A program made the translations under genes and the position numbers. From CAZOOA01 sp964581355 (GTDB taxonomy: Bacteria; Bacillota; Dethiobacteria; DTU022; UBA8154), in contig CAZOOA010000010.1 in NCBI GenBank assembly GCA_964581355.1, positions 1 to 62,673 of the forward strand: a stretch of DNA of 62,673 bases, read 5' to 3'. The notes beneath the pieces were generated by a model. The model did not search any database, was not told where the DNA came from, and saw nothing but the letters and a program-made list of their open reading frames with translations. Below, in pieces: positions 32,196-40,432 of the stretch. Numbering within the stretch: the first letter of the stretch is position 1; each line of letters begins with the position of its first letter.

Positions 32196-32492
32196 TCAGC
32201 CCTGGAGCAGGGCAATGGCGACCACCAGGGCTGCCAACCCCAGCACAATAACTGTCGCCCAGATCTTTCTTTGTTTTCGGGCCAGGTATTCTTTTTGGGG
32301 CCGGCTTGCAAAAGAAGAGTCATAGGGAAACAGCCCCGGGAGATGGCCCGCCTGGAGCCACTCCCTTAAAGCCTGGTTGAAGACCCAATCATCCCGTTGG
32401 ATAGTACCATCCTGGGCGGCCTGGCAAAGTTCTTCCCAGGTAAGAGGGCCCATTTTTTGCCTGTTACGGATCATATACCATTCATCAGACAT
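32196..32492 (-). CDS. GYF_2-domain protein with C-terminal membrane helix
   Basis: 98 residues. The first about 50 form a GYF_2 (DUF4339) domain: EWYMIRNRQKMGPLTWEEL through WVFNQALREWLQA. A basic stretch (KEYLARKQRKIW) precedes a single membrane helix at the C terminus. Such domains bind proline-rich or membrane partners in ill-defined ways. ATG 32492 is chosen because GGAGGAAT, which overlaps the earlier ATG at 32507, is its ribosome binding site. Confidence 0.8.
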   Translation of the reverse strand: MSDEWYMIRNRQKMGPLTWEELCQAAQDGTIQRDDWVFNQALREWLQAGHLPGLFPYDSSFASRPQKEYLARKQRKIWATVIVLGLAALVVAIALLQG

Positions 32493-32667
32493 GATTGATT
32501 CCTCCATCTTGGCATGCAGGCCGATAATTTGAACATGATTTCATAAAACAAACCCGGCGAAAACGCCAGGTGTCGGACACAAAAGGAGTAAAGACTTATT
32601 TCTAGCCCTGCTATGGCTGGATTATTTGCCAAAAAGACTGCAATTGCTCCTATTAGTAGAGCCTTTT

Positions 32668-33306
32668 TCAGTAGACCGTGATTTTTTCTGAGATGTTTTC
32701 CAGGGTCTTTTCGCCAATACCGCTTACCTGCAGCAGGTCTTCCACCTGTTGGAAAGGACCGTTTTCCTCGCGATGCCTGATAATACTCTGAGCTTTCACT
32801 GAACCGATCCCGGGAAGCGTCTCCAACTCCGACTGGCCGGCCATGTTAATATTGACCTGCTGTTCCTGTAAGGAGGGCCCCTGTTCACTAACGGTAGAAG
32901 CAAACTGGGGCTTTTCACCTTCCGGGGGCACAGCGGGAATGAATACCTGTTGCCCATCAATCAGGGGTTGGGCCAGGTTCACCCGCTCCAGATCTGCATC
33001 TTCCCTGCTTCCTCCGGCCACATCCAGCGCATCAATCATCCGGGCACCCTCATCAAGCTGGTAAACACCGGGCGACATAACCTTTCCTGTAACATGCACC
33101 ATGATCGAAGACTTTTCTTCTTCAACCTGGACATTATCGTTTCCGGATTCATCGCTGCTATATTCCACGGAAGCTTCACCTGCACCCCGGTCAATTCTGG
33201 CTGCCTTGCTCTCTTCCGGCAAAGTAAAACGCAGGATAATACCCAGAACCAAAAGCCCGCCCAGCAAAAAAACCAACTTCTGCTCCTTGGAAGTGAGTTT
33301 GAACAC
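32668..33306 (-). CDS. comEA: ComEA DNA-binding competence protein
   Basis: 212 residues: an N-terminal membrane anchor (about 12-28), an acidic linker, an SLBB domain (IMVHVTGKVMSPGVYQLDEG onward, about 68-125) and a C-terminal helix-hairpin-helix pair (VNINMAGQSELETLPGIGSV to LLQVSGIGEKTLENI). This is the full ComEA plan: it binds incoming DNA at the outer face of the membrane. ComEB/ComEC are not next to it. The gene ends at TAA 32668-32670. The gap 33307-33565 upstream shows nothing clear. Confidence 0.92.
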   Translation of the reverse strand: MFKLTSKEQKLVFLLGGLLVLGIILRFTLPEESKAARIDRGAGEASVEYSSDESGNDNVQVEEEKSSIMVHVTGKVMSPGVYQLDEGARMIDALDVAGGSREDADLERVNLAQPLIDGQQVFIPAVPPEGEKPQFASTVSEQGPSLQEQQVNINMAGQSELETLPGIGSVKAQSIIRHREENGPFQQVEDLLQVSGIGEKTLENISEKITVY

Positions 33307-33565
33307 CTTTTTCCACCCTTTTCACACCAGATAATTTACCCTACCACGGTATCCAGGTAATACATAAAGCAAATCCCTGTTTTGTTCGACAGCCTTCCAC
33401 CAATTCCCTGCTTCTCCTGGAGGATCTTTAAAAAGAAAATAGTGCCTTAACTAAGTTTTTACTGTTTTCCCCCTGGAAAAAAACTGAGAAAGGATATATT
33501 ATAAGGTAAAGAGCAGTTTTCTTGGAACCAATCTATCACTTCGCCAAAACCCCTGGAGGAAGTTC

Positions 33566-34216
33566 ATGGAAAGAAATATCAGCATGCGCCGTATTGCCAT
33601 TGTCTTTGCCCTCACCTGGATTTTGCTTACCCTTTACCCCAGGCCTACCATGCTGGGCCAAAGCCTCTACCGGGTTTTCAACCCACCGGTGGATGCAGAC
33701 GCTGTACAGCAACTGGTGCTCGGGTTACCGGACTTCGACAGCCCGGACCAGCTTGAACAGCACCTTCTGGACCAGGTGCCCTACCAGTATGACTGGCAGA
33801 CATACAATCTGCCCTGGTATTTCCCCAGTCTTGAAGAAGCCGTCCTGAAAGGTGCGGGAGACTGTAAAACCCGCCTGATTATCCTGGCCTCCACCTTTGA
33901 AGCCCTGACTATCCCTTATGAACTGCATACCTCACCGGTGCACATCTGGATCAGTTACCCGGGGAAAATTGAAAGCTCCATCGAAAATGAAGCTGCCGCC
34001 ATGTACGTCCTTGACGGCGAAAGGGTCCGTTTTCAACTGCCGCAGATCGATTGGGCGCACGGCGCAGAAGTCTTCTGGAAAGCATTCTGGACTGCCATGC
34101 CCCTGGATAGAAAAATTGCCCTGCTTTTGGGCCTGGGTTATTCCACGGCACTTTTCTTCCAGCCCCAGCCTTACGATCAACCTAGCAGAAAGCCCACGGC
34201 TTTAGCCGTGGGATGA
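33566..34216 (+). CDS. Transglutaminase-like cysteine protease-fold protein, C-terminus replaced by repeat
   Basis: 216 residues with an N-terminal hydrophobic segment (10-25) and a transglutaminase-like core: GAGDCKTRLIILASTFEA (Cys100), SPVHIWISYPG (His126) and a following acidic residue. GGAGG precedes ATG 33566. The final 15 or so residues (from YDQPSRKPTA) are encoded by the 43-bp hairpin repeat at 34171-34213, so the original C terminus has been lost or overwritten. Family members act on peptides or pseudo-murein; no substrate can be named. Confidence 0.75.
   Translation: MERNISMRRIAIVFALTWILLTLYPRPTMLGQSLYRVFNPPVDADAVQQLVLGLPDFDSPDQLEQHLLDQVPYQYDWQTYNLPWYFPSLEEAVLKGAGDCKTRLIILASTFEALTIPYELHTSPVHIWISYPGKIESSIENEAAAMYVLDGERVRFQLPQIDWAHGAEVFWKAFWTAMPLDRKIALLLGLGYSTALFFQPQPYDQPSRKPTALAVG
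34171..34213. repeat. 43-bp hairpin repeat, right copy, inverted
   Basis: Starts TTACGATCAACCTAGCAG and ends with the hairpin CCCACGGCTTTAGCCGTGGG. It matches the left copy at 32138-32180 in inverse orientation except for loop bases. Together they bracket the GYF, comEA and transglutaminase-like genes. Confidence 0.85.
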
Positions 34217-34358
34217 ATGCGTAACAGGCGGTTGACGAGCATGAGTTTTATTGTTACATTTTTCCTGTCACCCAACCTGGACAATCCAGAGCCGGCAGGT
34301 TTTTCGGGTATAGCTATACAAAGCGTAGAAAGCTTACCATCTTCGTGTCTGATATGGC

Positions 34359-34778
34359 TTATTCCCCGATGATCTTGACCAGGGCGCGTTTCCGGCGGCG
34401 GCCGTCAAATTCACCGTAAAAGATCTGCTCCCAGGGGCCAAAATCCAGCTTCCCTTCGGTAATTGCCACAACAACTTCCCGCCCCATAATCTGCCGTTTC
34501 AGGTGGGCATCGGCGTTATCTTCGAAGGTGTTGTGGGCATACTGGCTTACCGGTTCGTGGGGAGCCAGCTCTTCAAGCCACTTTTTGAAGTCCCCGTGCA
34601 GCCCTTTTTCATCATCGTTGATGAAGACGCTGGCCGTAATATGCATGGCATTGACCAGGCAGAGGCCTTCCTTGACTCCGCTTTTGTCGATTATTTCCTG
34701 GACTTTACCGCTAATGTTAATAAATTCCACCCTGCTTTTGGTTTCAAACCAGAGGTATTCCCGGTACGATTTCATCAT
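34359..34778 (-). CDS. YjbQ family protein (UPF0047)
   Basis: 139 residues, the usual length. Signatures are VNAMHITASVFINDDE, NTFEDNADAHLKRQIMGREV and GPWEQIFYGEFDGRRRKR, including the conserved His residues. The family shows weak thiamine phosphate synthase activity in some reports but its physiological role is unsettled. AAGGAGGGTAA precedes a double ATG (34778 and 34775); either may be used. It is a single-gene unit. Confidence 0.88.
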   Translation of the reverse strand: MMKSYREYLWFETKSRVEFINISGKVQEIIDKSGVKEGLCLVNAMHITASVFINDDEKGLHGDFKKWLEELAPHEPVSQYAHNTFEDNADAHLKRQIMGREVVVAITEGKLDFGPWEQIFYGEFDGRRRKRALVKIIGE

Positions 34779-34950
34779 TTACCCTCCTTAAATCAATATA
34801 GGATAACAGTCCCTGCTTTGGGGCAATTGTGCCTGTAGCGTTGTTTCTCCAGTGTAACTATTTTGATAAAAACGGACTAATTTCCTTCTTTTTTCAGCTG
34901 GAAAAGCCGTTGGCCAAAGTTTTTACCTGACTAGATAGCCATTTCATATC

Positions 34951-34979
34951 TTGACATTATGTATGGCTTATTATATATT
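34951..34979 (+). promoter_or_regulatory. Promoter of the Kef-type antiporter gene
   Basis: TTGACA (34951-34956), 17 bases, TATATT (34974-34979). It lies in the 377-base gap 34779-35155, in which I see no other feature. Confidence 0.75.
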
Positions 34980-35155
34980 TGCTTTATCAAGTTGAAAAAT
35001 AATCGGCGATGGGGCTCGCCTGTAATTGCCTTGCTTGCTTGACGAAGGCTGATGGCTCCTGTTTCTCTTCTTTTGTGTTATGTTTCTGGAGGGAAATGGG
35101 AGCTTTTCTTGTATGTTGGCGGTTGGATGAATGTAAAGGAGCGGTAAAAGCGGCC

Positions 35156-36811
35156 ATGGACTTGCTAACAGGTGTTTTAATCATCTTAGCTGTGGGTTTT
35201 CTTGCCGGTGAAATAGCCGGCCGATTGGGATTGCCCAAACTGATCGGAATGTTGTTATCCGGCATTGCCCTGGGCCCTTATGTCCTGGACCTTTTGCCGC
35301 AGGTCATGTTGGACCTTTCTGCTGAAATCCGCATGTTGGCTTTGCTGGTGATTTTATTTAAAGCAGGCTTGGGACTGGATAAAAACAAGTTATTGGCCCA
35401 GGGGACTGTGGCAGTCAGGTTGAGTTTTTTGCCTGCAACCCTGGAGGCTGCTGTAGTAGCTGTGGCAGCACATTATATCTTTGGCTGGGATTGGTTGACC
35501 AGCGGACTGTTGGGGTGGATTATCTGTGCGGCTTCTCCCGCGGTCATTGTCCCATCCATGCTGCGCTTGAAGGCGGAAGGGTGGGGAGTAAAAAAAGGAA
35601 TTCCCGATTTGATCCTGGCCGGAGGAACAGCTAGTGATGCAGTGGCTATTACCATGTTCGGCATTTTTTTGGCCTGGCTCACGGGGGAGGGTAGTGGAAA
35701 CCCTTGGCTGCAGATGACGGATATTCCGGTTCAAATCATCCTGGGTATTATGGCAGGAATTGTAGCGGGGGTTATTGTTGTCCAGTTGATTTATAAAAGC
35801 AGAGTGGTGGAAAATGTAATTCACCAGTTTGTTATCGCACTGGGTATGGGATTAATTCTGGTTATCGGAGAAGAGCTTGTCCCTTATTCGGCCTTTCTTT
35901 CTGTTATGGTGATGGGCTTCTACATCCTGGAGCGGACTCCGGTTTCAGCCCGGCAGATTCGCAAGGAACTGGACAAGGTTTGGGTCGTGGGAGAGATTTT
36001 TCTATTTGTTTTAATTGGCGCTGCTGTTAATATCAGCGTGATCTTCAGCGCTGGGCTTAAAGGACTGGCTGTGATCGGCATTGCTCTTTTGATCGGCCGC
36101 AGCCTGGGAATCTTTGCTGCAACCTGGCGTTCATTCATCAGCATCAAGGAAAGGATGTTTATGGTTGTTGCCTTCATGGCCAAGGCGACAGTACAGGCGG
36201 CCATTGGCGGCATTCCATTGGCTATGGGAGTGGGTTACGGCGAGGAAATACTTGCGGTTTCTGTGCTGGCCATCCTGGTAACAGCTCCCCTGGGGGCTTT
36301 TGGGACCATGCATTTTGCTCCCAGGGTTTTGGAGCGGGGGAAGGTGGATCCCGCCCGGGTTAGCGTAAAAGATGATTTCACTTTGATGGTGGCATATGAC
36401 GGTTCTCAGGCCTCCCGGGAGGCTTTCCTGGAAGCCGCCCGCAGTGCCAGGCAAAAAGATGCCCGTATTGTTTTGGCGAATATTCACCAGAGAGAGGAAA
36501 AAAGTTTTACAGAAAAAGAACTGGAAGCACTGGCTAAAGACCTGGCCAACGACTTGCCGGTGAAGGTAGTGGCAAGAAAGGGAACTCCAACCAAACAAAT
36601 CCTGGAGTTGGCTGAGGAGTGCAAGGTGGATTATATCTACCTGGGGAAACGTAACTATCCTGTTTACGAGCGATTGTTGCTGGGCGATACAGCCCAGAGT
36701 GTAGTGGAAAACTCGACAGTCCCGGTGATTTTAATCGCTGGGGAAAATAATGAAGGGACTTTTTCGCCTCAAATTTCAGGTGGAAAACAGCAGAGCAAGG
36801 GTGGTTATTAA
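35156..36811 (+). CDS. CPA2-type cation:proton antiporter with C-terminal UspA domain
   Basis: About 551 residues. Residues 1-395 are a twelve-helix Kef/NapA-like exchanger (LAGEIAGRLGLPKLIGMLLSG at the front, the ASDAVAI motif in helix 6). From about 400 a universal stress domain follows: LMVAYDGSQASREAFLEAAR and LGKRNYPVYERLLLGDTAQS with the nucleotide-binding GxxxxR/S-type end. I chose ATG 35156, where the first membrane helix begins; a more distal in-frame start at 35009 would add an unlikely Cys-rich leader. AAAGGAG is 14 bases ahead, rather far. The Usp domain suggests regulation by ATP or stress; the ion is unknown. Confidence 0.85.
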   Translation: MDLLTGVLIILAVGFLAGEIAGRLGLPKLIGMLLSGIALGPYVLDLLPQVMLDLSAEIRMLALLVILFKAGLGLDKNKLLAQGTVAVRLSFLPATLEAAVVAVAAHYIFGWDWLTSGLLGWIICAASPAVIVPSMLRLKAEGWGVKKGIPDLILAGGTASDAVAITMFGIFLAWLTGEGSGNPWLQMTDIPVQIILGIMAGIVAGVIVVQLIYKSRVVENVIHQFVIALGMGLILVIGEELVPYSAFLSVMVMGFYILERTPVSARQIRKELDKVWVVGEIFLFVLIGAAVNISVIFSAGLKGLAVIGIALLIGRSLGIFAATWRSFISIKERMFMVVAFMAKATVQAAIGGIPLAMGVGYGEEILAVSVLAILVTAPLGAFGTMHFAPRVLERGKVDPARVSVKDDFTLMVAYDGSQASREAFLEAARSARQKDARIVLANIHQREEKSFTEKELEALAKDLANDLPVKVVARKGTPTKQILELAEECKVDYIYLGKRNYPVYERLLLGDTAQSVVENSTVPVILIAGENNEGTFSPQISGGKQQSKGGY

Positions 36812-36848
36812 AATAACAATCTGCTTCTTGAGATAGGAGGGTTGGAAT

Positions 36849-37433
36849 CTGTTTAAAGAACTTGTTTTCAACAACCGCAGTTTCAGGAGATTTGATAACT
36901 CCGTTAAGGTAACAGAAGACACTTTGCGGGAGTTGGTCGACCTGGCACGTCTTACGCCTTCGTCGTACAACCTGCAGCCGTTAAAGTATCTCCTTTCCGC
37001 CCAGGAAGAAAAAAACCGGCGGATTTATCCCTGCCTGACCATGGGGTCGCGCCTGCCGGACCGGCGTCCCCTGCCGGAAAACCAGCATCCTGCCGCTTAT
37101 ATCATTATCCTGGGGGACACTTCCATTTCCGGGGAAGTTCAGTGCGACCAGGGAATTGCCGCTCAAACCATCCTGCTGGGGGCCGTGGAGCGGGGCTTGG
37201 GAGGCTGCATGGTCGGGTCAATAAACCGTAAGCGTTTGCGCCGGGAATTGGATATTCCCTCCCGTTACCGTATCCTGCTGGCGGTGGCCTTGGGCAAACC
37301 GGTGGAAAAAGTGGTTGTCGAGCCCCTGGGCCCTGATGGAGATACGTCGTACTGGCGGGATGAAAACGGTGTGCATCATGTTCCCAAGCGCGGCCTGGAG
37401 GAAATAATAATAACGACAAGAATCCGTCCGTGA
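36849..37433 (+). CDS. Nitroreductase family protein, probable CTG start
   Basis: With a CTG start at 36849 the protein is 194 residues and opens FKELVFNNRSFRRFD, the FMN-phosphate-binding N terminus conserved in nitroreductases. The sequence TAGGAGGG (36834-36841) lies eight bases ahead. In this frame a stop codon (36834-36836) sits just upstream and no ATG, GTG or TTG precedes the motif; the first standard start, TTG 36924, would delete it. Later motifs: PSSYNLQPLKY and ERGLGGCMVGSI, and VALGKPVEK. The family reduces nitro, quinone or flavin-like substrates with NAD(P)H. It directly follows the antiporter gene (37 bases). Confidence 0.8.
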   Translation: MFKELVFNNRSFRRFDNSVKVTEDTLRELVDLARLTPSSYNLQPLKYLLSAQEEKNRRIYPCLTMGSRLPDRRPLPENQHPAAYIIILGDTSISGEVQCDQGIAAQTILLGAVERGLGGCMVGSINRKRLRRELDIPSRYRILLAVALGKPVEKVVVEPLGPDGDTSYWRDENGVHHVPKRGLEEIIITTRIRP

Positions 37434-37493
37434 AAGCTTTACCGCTCAGATAACCGGAGTCGGTACCGGGAAACTTAAAACTCCATTTTCATA

Positions 37494-39386
37494 CTAACCG
37501 CCACGGCCCATCCGGGCCAACTCGTTCTTCGAGGAAAGGCCGGGTCTTTCTTTATCGGGGCGGATAAACGTGTCGTGCCAGAGGAGAAAAACCAGTATGG
37601 TCCATAGTTTGCGGCCCAGGTTTTCCTTTCTTTGTGTATGCTTGCTTAAAAGCCCACGGACCAGGTCCCGGTTGAAATATTTCCCGCCGTTACTGGCTAA
37701 GAGTTCCAGGAACAGGTTTTGAAAATCTCGCCGGCGCATCCACTGCCCCGTAGGGACGGGAAATCCTCTTTTGGGCCGGTATACTGCTTCATCGGGCAGG
37801 GTTTCTTTAAAAGCCTCTCGCAGGGCCAGTTTGGTGGTCCTGCCCCTGACGCGAAACTGTGGCGGGATTGTGGCGGCAAATTCAAACAGAAAGTGATCCA
37901 GGTAAGGGACGCGTAACTCCAGGGAGTTGGCCATGGTCATCTTGTCGGCTTTCATCAGGATATCTCCCGGCATCCAGAGGTTGAGGTCAATATACTGCAT
38001 CCGCGCTATCTCATCCAGGTGGGCTACCTGGTGGTAAAGCGGTGCCGTTAACCTGTGGGGTGACGGGGTGCCGGTGCGGCCGGTAAGCTGTTCTTTTTCC
38101 TGGGAGGTAAAAATAAAGGCATTGCCCAGGAAGCGATCTTCCAGGGGGCGCCGGGCGCGGTAAAGATAACTTTTTCCGGGAACCCCGGCAGGAAGCAGCT
38201 GGCCGGCCTGGAACAGGTAGTGCCGTATCGGGGCAGGTAGATGCTGCACAGGGGAAAGGGCGGCGGGTTCCCGGTAGATCCCATATCCGCCAAAGACTTC
38301 ATCAGCTCCTTCGCCTGAAAGGGTTACGGTGACTTTTTGTGAGGCCATCCGGGCGACAAAATACAGGGAGATGGCTGCAGGGTCAGCAACCGGTTCGTCG
38401 AAATGCCAGATTAGTGCCGGCAGGTGTTGAAGAAACTCTTCCGGGCCGATGATATACTCGTGATGTTCTGTCCCCAGGTATGCGGCAGTAGCCCGGGCCT
38501 CTTCCAGTTCACTGTACTCGCTTTCTGCGTAACCCACGCTGAATGTGGAGACAGGTTCTATTTCCCGGACTAAGGCGGCGATTATAGCGGAATCGACCCC
38601 GCTACTTAAGAAAGCTCCCCGGGGGACATCGCTTCTTAAATGCAACCGAACCGCTTCCCGGAGCTTTTCCTGTATCCCTTCAGTAAAGTGGCTCAAAGGT
38701 CTCTTTTCCGGGTTAAACTCCATCTTCCAGTACCGGGAGATGCGGGCAGGCTGCCCTGGTGTCTTGACCAGGTAATGTGCCGGCGGCAGCCTGAAAATCC
38801 CGGAAAAAAGTGTCCTGGGGTCGGGGACATATTGGAAGGTTAAATAATCCAGGAAGGCCTTGTCTTCCAGTTCCGCTGAGAATTCCGGGTTGTTTAGCAG
38901 GGCTTTAATTTCTGAAGAAAAGGCAAACTGTCCCTTTTTCTCTACATAATAAAAGGGTTTAATCCCAAACCGGTCCCGGGCAGCAAACAGGGAGCGGTTA
39001 TTTTTGTCCCAAAGGGCAAAGGCAAACATGCCCCGCAGGTGCTGCAGGCAAGCTGTGCCGTATTCTTCATAAAGGTGCAGGATCACTTCTGCGTCGCTGG
39101 AAGTAGAAAAGTGGTGGCCCTGGGCCTGCAGTTTTTTTCGCAGTTCCTGGTAGTTATAGATTTCCCCGTTGTATACCAGCCAGAGATCTTTTTTTTCATT
39201 GGTCATGGGCTGTTGTCCGGTATAGAGGTCGATAATTTTCAATCGTCGAAACCCCATACCCATTGAGCCGTCCACGTGGTTTTTCCCTTCGTCGGGCCCC
39301 CGGTGCCGCATTTGTTCCCGCATAGACGTCAGCAATGATTCATCGACTGGTCCTTGTTCCTTGAAGATTCCGCAAAATCCGCACAC
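37494..39386 (-). CDS. asnB: Asparagine synthetase (glutamine-hydrolysing)
   Basis: 630 residues. The N-terminal Ntn-hydrolase domain starts MCGFCGIF with nucleophile Cys2, and has RHRGPDEG and YNGEIYNY; the C-terminal synthetase domain has the PP-loop FLSSGVDSAII near residue 262 and SGEGADEVFGGY. It makes asparagine from aspartate, glutamine and ATP, or amidates cell-wall or other substrates in AsnB paralogues. GTG 39386 follows AAAGGGGGAAATTC. It is transcribed alone, convergent with the nitroreductase. Confidence 0.92.
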   Translation of the reverse strand: MCGFCGIFKEQGPVDESLLTSMREQMRHRGPDEGKNHVDGSMGMGFRRLKIIDLYTGQQPMTNEKKDLWLVYNGEIYNYQELRKKLQAQGHHFSTSSDAEVILHLYEEYGTACLQHLRGMFAFALWDKNNRSLFAARDRFGIKPFYYVEKKGQFAFSSEIKALLNNPEFSAELEDKAFLDYLTFQYVPDPRTLFSGIFRLPPAHYLVKTPGQPARISRYWKMEFNPEKRPLSHFTEGIQEKLREAVRLHLRSDVPRGAFLSSGVDSAIIAALVREIEPVSTFSVGYAESEYSELEEARATAAYLGTEHHEYIIGPEEFLQHLPALIWHFDEPVADPAAISLYFVARMASQKVTVTLSGEGADEVFGGYGIYREPAALSPVQHLPAPIRHYLFQAGQLLPAGVPGKSYLYRARRPLEDRFLGNAFIFTSQEKEQLTGRTGTPSPHRLTAPLYHQVAHLDEIARMQYIDLNLWMPGDILMKADKMTMANSLELRVPYLDHFLFEFAATIPPQFRVRGRTTKLALREAFKETLPDEAVYRPKRGFPVPTGQWMRRRDFQNLFLELLASNGGKYFNRDLVRGLLSKHTQRKENLGRKLWTILVFLLWHDTFIRPDKERPGLSSKNELARMGRGG

Positions 39387-39468
39387 AGAATTTCCCCCTT
39401 TGTTTGATGTTCTATTCTATGAACATTCCCCCAAAAGGGTTATACCATGCAAAACAATCTTTACGTTT

Positions 39469-39611
39469 TAACTGCTCAGCGCTATTGTAAGCGAAGCTGC
39501 GGGGACGGTTTTCGCGCTTCCGGAGCGTAGCGGATGACCGACAGGGAAAGCGCCAGAACCGTCCCCCTGCTTTGTGGCGTGTTGTGTAATCACATAAGGG
39601 CTGAGCAGTTA
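39469..39611. repeat. MITE-like palindromic repeat, copy F (complete)
   Basis: 143 bp from TAACTGCTCAGCGCTA to GGGCTGAGCAGTTA. The core arms CGGGGACGGTTTTCGCGC and GCGCCAGAACCGTCCCCC flank TTCCGGAGCGTAGCGGATGA and a joining piece. It occupies the gap between asnB and the membrane hydrolase gene. Confidence 0.9.
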
Positions 39612-39621
39612 CCTTTTCGTT

Positions 39622-40191
39622 TTAACTGTTGCTCCGGGGATCCCTGGTGTTACTGGATTGGTTGGGGATGTTTCGAAAAGAAAACAGCCTTTTTTTCAGG
39701 TGAGAGGCTTCCGGGAAGCGGCCTCTTTTTGCCACCATGAACAGGGTAATGGAAATGATAGCCGTATAATTGGCCAACATGAAATAAGGGTTGTCCCAGG
39801 ATATACCGGAAATACTAAAATCGCTGATGGGGTAAAGAAACGGTGTGGGAAAGTATTCTCCTGTATGGGTGGGGATATCGAAAAGGATATGCAAGGGCCA
39901 GGCCAGGAAAGCAAAGGAAAGTTCCCTGTCCAGGACCCGGGCCAGGAAATATATGGGCAGGATGATTACCAGGCTGTGGGTGATGCTGTACAGGGTCAGG
40001 ACAATCCGGGGGTACTCAGACATGGCCTCTGGCCGGCTACCCAGGGGAAGATCGCCGGTGAGAGCGAATAATAAAAGAGGGGCAAAAGCAATCATATCCG
40101 GCAGGATGCTGAAGAGCACAGCCCAGTATAGAAGGCGCTTGTTCTTGCCGAAAATCAAGCCGCCCCAAAAACCGTGTGAAAAGATATCCAT
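39622..40191 (-). CDS. Membrane-bound metal-dependent hydrolase-like protein (YdjM type)
   Basis: 189 residues with about five membrane helices and conserved His/Asp motifs spread along the chain: FSHGFWG at the N terminus, ILPD, SITHSLV and HILFDIPTHTGEYFP. This pattern is the DUF457/YdjM-type integral membrane hydrolase family, whose substrates are unknown. Its 3' end is ten bases from a MITE-like copy. It is divergent from the sugar-nucleotide gene; the 240-base gap between them shows no recognisable element. Confidence 0.75.
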   Translation of the reverse strand: MDIFSHGFWGGLIFGKNKRLLYWAVLFSILPDMIAFAPLLLFALTGDLPLGSRPEAMSEYPRIVLTLYSITHSLVIILPIYFLARVLDRELSFAFLAWPLHILFDIPTHTGEYFPTPFLYPISDFSISGISWDNPYFMLANYTAIISITLFMVAKRGRFPEASHLKKRLFSFRNIPNQSSNTRDPRSNS

Positions 40192-40432
40192 GGGTAAAGC
40201 AGCACCTCTTTAAAAGCGAACATAGTTACTACAGTGTAATTCATATTTTACCGTGAGTTTGAAGGTTAGGCAAGAGAAAGATGAATTGGACAACCCGCTC
40301 TGTTAGCTTGACCGTTTGGCTCCACTTATATTGCCACTTTTTTCGATGATTTAACAGGCAGATTTCAGGGGATAATAAGCTAATAAATTACGCTTAGAAA
40401 CAGCAGAAAACGTGCGGAAAGGAGATGGAACA

